Shown here in pieces: positions 17,095 to 20,600 of a stretch of DNA of 20,600 nucleotides. The DNA lies in the NCBI GenBank assembly GCA_937897265.1, contig CALCPT010000045.1, positions 1 to 20,600 on the forward strand. Direction: 5' to 3'. Below the pieces are notes generated by a model that did no database searches, was not told the origin of the DNA, and worked only from the letters and a program-made list of their open reading frames with translations. Within the stretch, counting starts at the first letter, position 1; each line of letters begins with the position of its first letter. The position numbers were made by a program, and so were the translations under genes. This DNA comes from an uncultured Alcaligenaceae bacterium (GTDB lineage: Bacteria > Pseudomonadota > Gammaproteobacteria > Burkholderiales > Burkholderiaceae_B).

Positions 17095-17274
17095 ATGCGT
17101 CAATCTCATGCACAGCAAGCCCCACGCGCCCAATTCGCACCATCTTTCGCGTCTTCAGCCGCACGCCAGGGCGCACCAAGTGCAAAAGGTATGTTGTCTG
17201 ACATCCTCTTGCTGTCTTTTTGGGTAGCGATGATCCCTGCAGTCCTCTTGATCGGTAACGCAGCGGGCTATTAA
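17095..17274 (+). CDS. 59-residue single-pass membrane protein, predicted SOS-induced
   Basis: I do not recognise this protein. Its start is well supported: AAAGGAG at 17081-17087 lies 7 bases before the ATG. Residues 1-32 are polar, rich in Ala, Gln, Ser and Pro, with Arg2, Arg11, Arg24 and Lys31 and no acidic residue. Residues 33-53 form one hydrophobic helix (LLLSFWVAMIPAVLLIG) with Asp36 near its start and a proline in the middle, then the short tail NAAGY. By the positive-inside rule the N terminus would be cytoplasmic. The gene stands alone behind tandem LexA boxes and a structured leader, as for TisB-type toxins or SidA-type division inhibitors; no sequence similarity to those is claimed. 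Met33 could start a 27-residue form, but its ribosome-binding site is poorly spaced. The stop is 14 bases from the convergent permease. Confidence 0.75.
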   Translation: MRQSHAQQAPRAQFAPSFASSAARQGAPSAKGMLSDILLLSFWVAMIPAVLLIGNAAGY

Positions 17275-17288
17275 GCTCAGCACGGGGG

Positions 17289-18161
17289 TTAGCTGCCCGC
17301 TAGTAGCACGACGCCTAAGGCGATGCCGCAGCAGCCCACTAAGCGCCCCCAACCAACGGGTTCACGCAGCAGGTAAAGCCCCGCAAGCGTCACAAGCAGC
17401 ATAGACATTTCGCGTGCGGGCGCCACCAAGCTAACGGGTGCGCCGCCTTGTAAGGCGTACAGCACCAAAATATATCCAAGCGGTGATAGCACGCCGATTC
17501 CCCAAGCCAGGGGCCAGTAACCTTTCATCGCTGCCCAAGCCTGCCGTGGTTGTCGAGCAGTGTGCGGCAATAGCAGCACCGTGCGGGTCGCGCAGGTTGC
17601 CCAGTCAAACACGACCGGTGCAATCAAAAGGGTTTTGACTCCATAGGCATCTACCAAGGTATAGGCGGCAATAAATGCGCCAACCAAAGCTCCCCAACGG
17701 ACTCCCACCATGGCTGCCGGTTGCATGAGACGACCAAGCTTGCCTTGAGTCGCAATCAGCAAAACACCAGCCACCACGCACAACATCCCGCTGATCCCAC
17801 GCACCGTCGCAGGTTCGCCCAGCAACAGCAAAGCTCCTACGGTCGAGAGCATTGGCCCAGTGCCACGCGCAATCGGGTAAACAACCGATAGGTCGGCCAG
17901 TTGGTAGCCGCGCTGTAAACACAAGCTGTAGGCTAAGTGCAAGGCGCCCGACAGGGCGATGCACCCCACGATTGGCCAACTCCACTCGTTTTGCTCAAAG
18001 ACCAGCACCCACACCACCCAGGGGGCGTACACAATGGTGCAACAAAGCCCATAGGCAAACACGAAGGGCGAGCCAACGTGCGCTGCGCGCTTGGCCAACA
18101 GGTTCCAAGAGGCATGGGCAATTGCCGCCGCGATGACAAGGAGTAGGGCAGAAGAGCTCAT
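17289..18161 (-). CDS. EamA/DMT-family permease
   Basis: This inner-membrane protein has about ten hydrophobic segments and belongs to the drug/metabolite transporter superfamily. The 290-residue length and two-fold repeat are typical: an N-terminal half beginning ALLLVIAAAIAHASWNLLAKRA, and a C-terminal half beginning about residue 150. HASWNLLAKRA and VVYPIARGTGPMLSTVGALLLLGE are recognisable EamA-type segments. The substrate (metabolite, amino acid or drug export) cannot be told. The ATG at 18159-18161 has no Shine-Dalgarno upstream; the sequence immediately before it is the 12-bp repeat array, so its expression signals are unusual. It converges on the small membrane protein gene. Confidence 0.87.
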   Translation of the reverse strand: MSSSALLLVIAAAIAHASWNLLAKRAAHVGSPFVFAYGLCCTIVYAPWVVWVLVFEQNEWSWPIVGCIALSGALHLAYSLCLQRGYQLADLSVVYPIARGTGPMLSTVGALLLLGEPATVRGISGMLCVVAGVLLIATQGKLGRLMQPAAMVGVRWGALVGAFIAAYTLVDAYGVKTLLIAPVVFDWATCATRTVLLLPHTARQPRQAWAAMKGYWPLAWGIGVLSPLGYILVLYALQGGAPVSLVAPAREMSMLLVTLAGLYLLREPVGWGRLVGCCGIALGVVLLAGS

Positions 18162-18169
18162 AAATATTT

Positions 18170-18282
18170 AGGATTCAATATGTGGCTCAAGCTAGGATTC
18201 AACTTAGCACTCAAACGTACAGTTCAAACTGGGATTCAATTGAGAGTTTAAACCAAGGTTCATTCAACGATACAGTCAAAAA
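18170..18282. repeat. Degenerate tandem array, about 12-bp period
   Basis: About nine units of roughly 12 bases, consensus near AGGATTCAAACT, follow one another upstream of the permease start. The core TTCAA or a close variant begins at 18174, 18186, 18198, 18210, 18223, 18235, 18247, 18259 (or 18263) and 18275. Units at 18170-18181 and 18194-18205 share AGGATTCAA. On the - strand the core reads TTGAA. The array begins 9 bases before the permease start codon, so it occupies its leader and promoter. Confidence 0.7.
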
Positions 18283-18350
18283 TTTATCCGAGGCAGTTGT
18301 TGTCACAAACCAGTCACATCTAGCTTTGTAACATCAGGCGAGCCTCATGA

Positions 18351-18438
18351 TTGGCGTAACAACCCAAAAATGTTGTAGAATCAATGGCTTTGTTAACGCA
18401 TCCTCTGCCCGGTAACGGCATCTGAATAGGTCAGATGC
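18351..18438 (+). promoter_or_regulatory. rplS promoter and structured leader
   Basis: TAGAAT at 18376-18381 is a likely -10; TTGGCG at 18351-18356 is a possible -35, though the 19-base spacer is long. The transcript would have a leader of about 155 bases. It contains a perfect 8-bp hairpin, GCATCTGA (18418-18425) with TCAGATGC (18431-18438), over a 5-base loop. GGAG lies 5 bases before the rplS ATG. Confidence 0.5.
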
Positions 18439-18543
18439 ACGTCAAACAATACCGATCCAGGCCTCGCGCAGTCAGCTTATTTTTGGCTGGTTCGTTTGAG
18501 TGCACTGGTGAAACCACCGAGAGCAAGATGACTTGGAGTTCAT

Positions 18544-18924
18544 ATGAACCTAATCGCTATTCTTGAGCAAGAAGAAATTGCTCGCCTCACCGGCGGTAAA
18601 CCGGTCACAGAATTCGCCCCTGGCGATACTGTTATTGTCAGCGTCAATGTGGTTGAAGGTGCTCGTAAGCGCGCCCAAGCCTTTGAAGGCGTTGTGATTG
18701 CCCGTCGTAACCGTGGCCTGAACTCATCGTTCATCGTTCGCAAGATTTCTTCTGGCGAAGCTGTTGAGCGTACGTTCCAACTGTATTCAACTCAAATCGC
18801 CTCGATCGAAGTTAAGCGTCGTGGTGATGTGCGTCGCGCCAAACTCTATTATCTGCGTGACCGCTCAGGCAAGTCAGCACGTATTAAAGAAAAACTCGTA
18901 CGTAAAACTGTTGTGGCTGCGTAA
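18544..18924 (+). CDS. rplS: 50S ribosomal protein L19
   Basis: L19 lies at the interface between the ribosomal subunits. The 126-residue protein begins [15 protein letters not shown] and carries [35 protein letters not shown] and [23 protein letters not shown], all typical of L19. In most bacteria rplS is the last gene of rpsP-rimM-trmD-rplS. Here it stands alone, with a divergent permease upstream, its own probable promoter and long leader, and a strong terminator downstream. Codon use matches other highly expressed genes in the window such as rpsA. Confidence 0.97.
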   Translation: MNLIAILEQEEIARLTGGKPVTEFAPGDTVIVSVNVVEGARKRAQAFEGVVIARRNRGLNSSFIVRKISSGEAVERTFQLYSTQIASIEVKRRGDVRRAKLYYLRDRSGKSARIKEKLVRKTVVAA

Positions 18925-18953
18925 GCAACCCTCAGTCTTTATCGTTTCGATCG

Positions 18954-18980
18954 AAAGGCACCCGAAAGGGTGCCTTTTTT
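18954..18980 (+). terminator. Rho-independent terminator after rplS
   Basis: GGCACCC pairs with GGGTGCC over a GAAA tetraloop, followed by six T residues and extended by A-T pairs below the stem. It lies about 30 bases after the rplS stop. Confidence 0.96.
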
Positions 18981-18997
18981 ATATCGATCTTTTGCTA

Positions 18998-19061
18998 CGA
19001 CTGCAACGTATAACCGCAGCGTGAAACGTACAGTACAACCGCAATATCCGACTGCAGCGCA
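18998..19061. repeat. Second degenerate tandem array, 12-13 bp period
   Basis: Five units lie between the rplS terminator and the end of the LivF-type gene: 18998-19010, 19011-19023, 19024-19035, 19036-19048 and 19049-19061. Units 1 and 5 (CGACTGCAACGTA and CGACTGCAGCGCA) agree at 11 of 13 bases; units 2 and 4 share AACCGCA. Unit 3 and the bases after it give AAACGTACAGTACAA, 14 of 15 identical to 18213-18227 in the first array. Confidence 0.5.
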
Positions 19062-19065
19062 TGGG

Positions 19066-19767
19066 CTATCGATGACCCAGATACAGCGCTGTCATTTGTT
19101 CATTGGCCAATAAATCACTTGCACGTCCTGATAAGACACAACGCCCTTGATCCAAGATGTAGCCACGCTGACTAATGTCTAGTGCCTGCCGCGCGCGTTG
19201 CTCGACCATCAACACAGCGACACCTCGTGTCGGAAGTTGACGCACAAGTTCAAAGACTTTCTCAACCAAGCTAGGGGCTAAGGCCGCAGTAGGTTCATCA
19301 AGCACCATGAGCTTGGGTGAGGGCATCAAGGCACGGGCAAAGGCGAGTTGCTGTCGCTCTCCGCCCGAAAGTTGACTAGCCCGTTGTGACATTTTTTCGT
19401 TGAGTACGGGAAACAGTTCAAGCACTTCGGCCAAACGTGTCTCGATTTTTTTGACACCACGCACGACAAGCAAGTTTTCGCGCACTGTCAGCGAGCCAAA
19501 GATATTAGCAACCTGTGGTACGTAAGCGAGCCCCGTATAAAAGCGCTCTTCTGCAGCCAGTTTCGTTAGCGACTGGCCATCAAGCAAGATCTCGCCACGC
19601 ACTCTGGGCAGCAATCCAAGCAGCGCTTTGACCAGTGTTGATTTGCCAGCGCCGTTGGTGCCAGCAATCGTGACAATCTCTTGCGTCTCGACCGTTAAAT
19701 CGATTTCAGACACGATATCGACTTCGCTATAGCCACCAGAGAGATTTTTTAAAACAAGCAAACTCAT
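19066..19767 (-). CDS. ABC transporter ATPase, LivF type
   Basis: This is one of the two ATP-binding subunits of a branched-chain amino acid (HAAT/Liv-type) importer. The 233-residue length is standard for LivF. Walker A GTNGAGKST is at 36-44, the Q-loop is near AYVPQVANIF, the signature is LSGGERQQLAFARAL, and Walker B is LMVLDEPTAAL. The switch segment MVEQRARQAL has Gln in place of His, as is usual in LivF. It overlaps the LivG-type gene by 4 bp, so both are made together. The permease (LivH/LivM) and binding-protein genes would lie beyond the contig end. Substrate could be branched-chain amino acids, urea or other amides; it cannot be fixed from the ATPases. Confidence 0.9.
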   Translation of the reverse strand: MSLLVLKNLSGGYSEVDIVSEIDLTVETQEIVTIAGTNGAGKSTLVKALLGLLPRVRGEILLDGQSLTKLAAEERFYTGLAYVPQVANIFGSLTVRENLLVVRGVKKIETRLAEVLELFPVLNEKMSQRASQLSGGERQQLAFARALMPSPKLMVLDEPTAALAPSLVEKVFELVRQLPTRGVAVLMVEQRARQALDISQRGYILDQGRCVLSGRASDLLANEQMTALYLGHR

Positions 19768-20549
19768 GCCACACCACCCATGTAGGCTACCTGAACTTGC
19801 GCATTATCAAGAACGCTTTGCGGGTCGCCTTGCGCCAAGATGCTTCCACGATCCATCACGATGAGACGTTTCGCCAATCTTTTAAGCGCTTGTAAGTGAT
19901 GTTCGATCAAGATAACGGCAATGCCTTGTTGATTCAGCGTCACGATGTGTTCGCTCAACTGATCAATGAGCACGGGGTTTACGCCAGCAAAGGGTTCATC
20001 TAGCAAGATACAGCGCGGTTCAAGCATTAGTACCCGGCCAAGTTCAACGAGTTTTTTTTGTCCACCTGAAAGATTCAGCGCAGGGACATTACGGACTTTT
20101 GCAAGATTGAGAAACTCAAGCACCGAATCAGCTTTTTCTGAAAGCTCGCGCTCGCGCTCGCGCTGCTGTCGGGCCTGAGTGTTCACTAGAGCCGCAAATA
20201 ATTGCTCACCTTCTTTGTTGGGAGCCCCTGCCAAGAGATTTTCGTGAACAGTGAGGGATTTGAATTCGCGCGGAATCTGAAAAGTACGTACCAGTCCAAG
20301 TCTTGCTCGTTGATAGGGTTCGAGTGCTGTGAGATCGGTACCATCAAAAATGATTTTTCCGGCGCTCGCGCGTTGTTGGCCAGCGATGGCAGCAAAGAGC
20401 GTACTTTTTCCGGCGCCATTTGTGCCGGCGATACCGAGTAGTTCGCGCGGTTGTAGCTCAAATGAAACGCTATCCACCGCTTTAAAGCCGCCGTAGACAC
20501 AACTGACTTTCTCGACAGCAAGTAAGTGCTCTGAAGCGCAGGTGCTTGT
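19764..20549 (-). CDS. ABC transporter ATPase, LivG type, 5' end missing
   Basis: This is the partner ATPase of the LivF-type gene. Visible are LLAVEKVSCVYGGFKAVDSVSFEL, Walker A GTNGAGKST, the LivG-type segment LGLVRTFQIPREFKSLTVHENLLAG, signature LSGGQKKLVELGRVL, Walker B CILLDEPFAGVNP and the switch histidine in IEHHLQALK. The genomic reading frame runs into adapter sequence at 20550. A GTG inside the adapter (20562-20564) would give a product starting MLFRS, but those residues are encoded by adapter and are not real. The true start is beyond the contig end, probably only a few codons away. A hexamer repeat (GCTCGC three times, 20144-20161) encodes an Arg-Glu run. Confidence 0.9.
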   Translation of the reverse strand, partial: TSTCASEHLLAVEKVSCVYGGFKAVDSVSFELQPRELLGIAGTNGAGKSTLFAAIAGQQRASAGKIIFDGTDLTALEPYQRARLGLVRTFQIPREFKSLTVHENLLAGAPNKEGEQLFAALVNTQARQQRERERELSEKADSVLEFLNLAKVRNVPALNLSGGQKKLVELGRVLMLEPRCILLDEPFAGVNPVLIDQLSEHIVTLNQQGIAVILIEHHLQALKRLAKRLIVMDRGSILAQGDPQSVLDNAQVQVAYMGGVA

Positions 20550-20600
20550 AGATCGGAAGAGCACACGTCTGAACTCCAGTCACGCCAATGTATCTCGTAT
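20550..20600. other. Illumina TruSeq adapter and index (not genomic)
   Basis: Bases 20550-20583 match the 34-base TruSeq read-1 3' adapter beginning AGATCGGAAGAGC and ending CCAGTCAC. Then come an 8-base index (GCCAATGT, beginning with GCCAAT, the TruSeq index 6 sequence) and ATCTCGTAT, the start of the P7 flow-cell sequence. This is read-through carried into the assembly and should be trimmed. Confidence 0.98.

Larger units (their letters stand above)
18162..18543. other. Intergenic region between permease and rplS
   Basis: These 382 bases hold no gene I can support. The left third is the 12-bp repeat array; the right part holds the rplS promoter and a long leader. No trace of trmD, the usual upstream neighbour of rplS, is visible. 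Confidence 0.65.

Noticed and set aside
18170..18282. CRISPR array
   Set aside because: Units are about 12 bases, contiguous and degenerate, with no unique spacers and no cas genes nearby.
20186..20566. Open frame on the - strand starting MCSSDL
   Set aside because: Its start is in adapter sequence and it overlaps the LivG-type gene out of frame; it is an artefact.

Overview
The window looks like chromosomal sequence from a betaproteobacterium of the order Burkholderiales, most likely Alcaligenaceae/Bordetella-like. This is inferred from protein sequence style and from the gene order tyrA-aroA-cmk-rpsA-ihfB-lapA-lapB-rfaE1-hldD-comEA-cysM, which I know from that group. By eye the base composition is only a little above 50% GC, lower than Bordetella itself. 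I saw no tRNA, rRNA, insertion sequence or CRISPR array. The window is the end of an assembly contig: its last 51 bases (20550-20600) are Illumina adapter plus index, not genome.

Positions 1-8990 (+ strand) are a dense housekeeping block. The 3' part of tyrA, then aroA and cmk, overlap by 4 bp each (aromatic amino acids, CMP kinase). They are followed by rpsA (ribosomal protein S1) and ihfB, closed by a good terminator. lapA, lapB, rfaE1 and hldD come next: two LPS-assembly control proteins and two ADP-heptose biosynthesis enzymes. A ComEA-like helix-hairpin-helix protein follows.

Positions 9000-15030 hold cysM (+), mltB (-), and an etfB-etfA pair (+) whose terminator precedes an acyl-CoA dehydrogenase (+). 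The dehydrogenase would pass electrons to the flavoprotein encoded just upstream. A ThDP-dependent acetolactate-synthase-like enzyme (-) converges on it.

Positions 16739-18543 are the most unusual part. A 59-codon gene (17095-17274) encodes a small single-pass membrane protein. It has an ideal Shine-Dalgarno sequence, a leader with two strong hairpins, and a promoter region covered by two LexA/SOS boxes, one matching the E. coli consensus at 16 of 20 positions, plus a weaker third box in phase. That layout resembles SOS-controlled small membrane toxins or division inhibitors (TisB, SidA) and doubly-operated colicin promoters. I could not name the protein and regard it as the best candidate for an undescribed system. 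A DMT/EamA permease (-) follows. Its upstream region is a degenerate tandem array of about 12 bp period.

Positions 18544-20549 hold rplS (L19), which here stands apart from its usual rpsP-rimM-trmD partners and ends in a textbook terminator. A second degenerate 12-13 bp array follows, then two overlapping LivF/LivG-type ABC ATPases on the - strand. The LivG-type gene loses its true start at the adapter junction.
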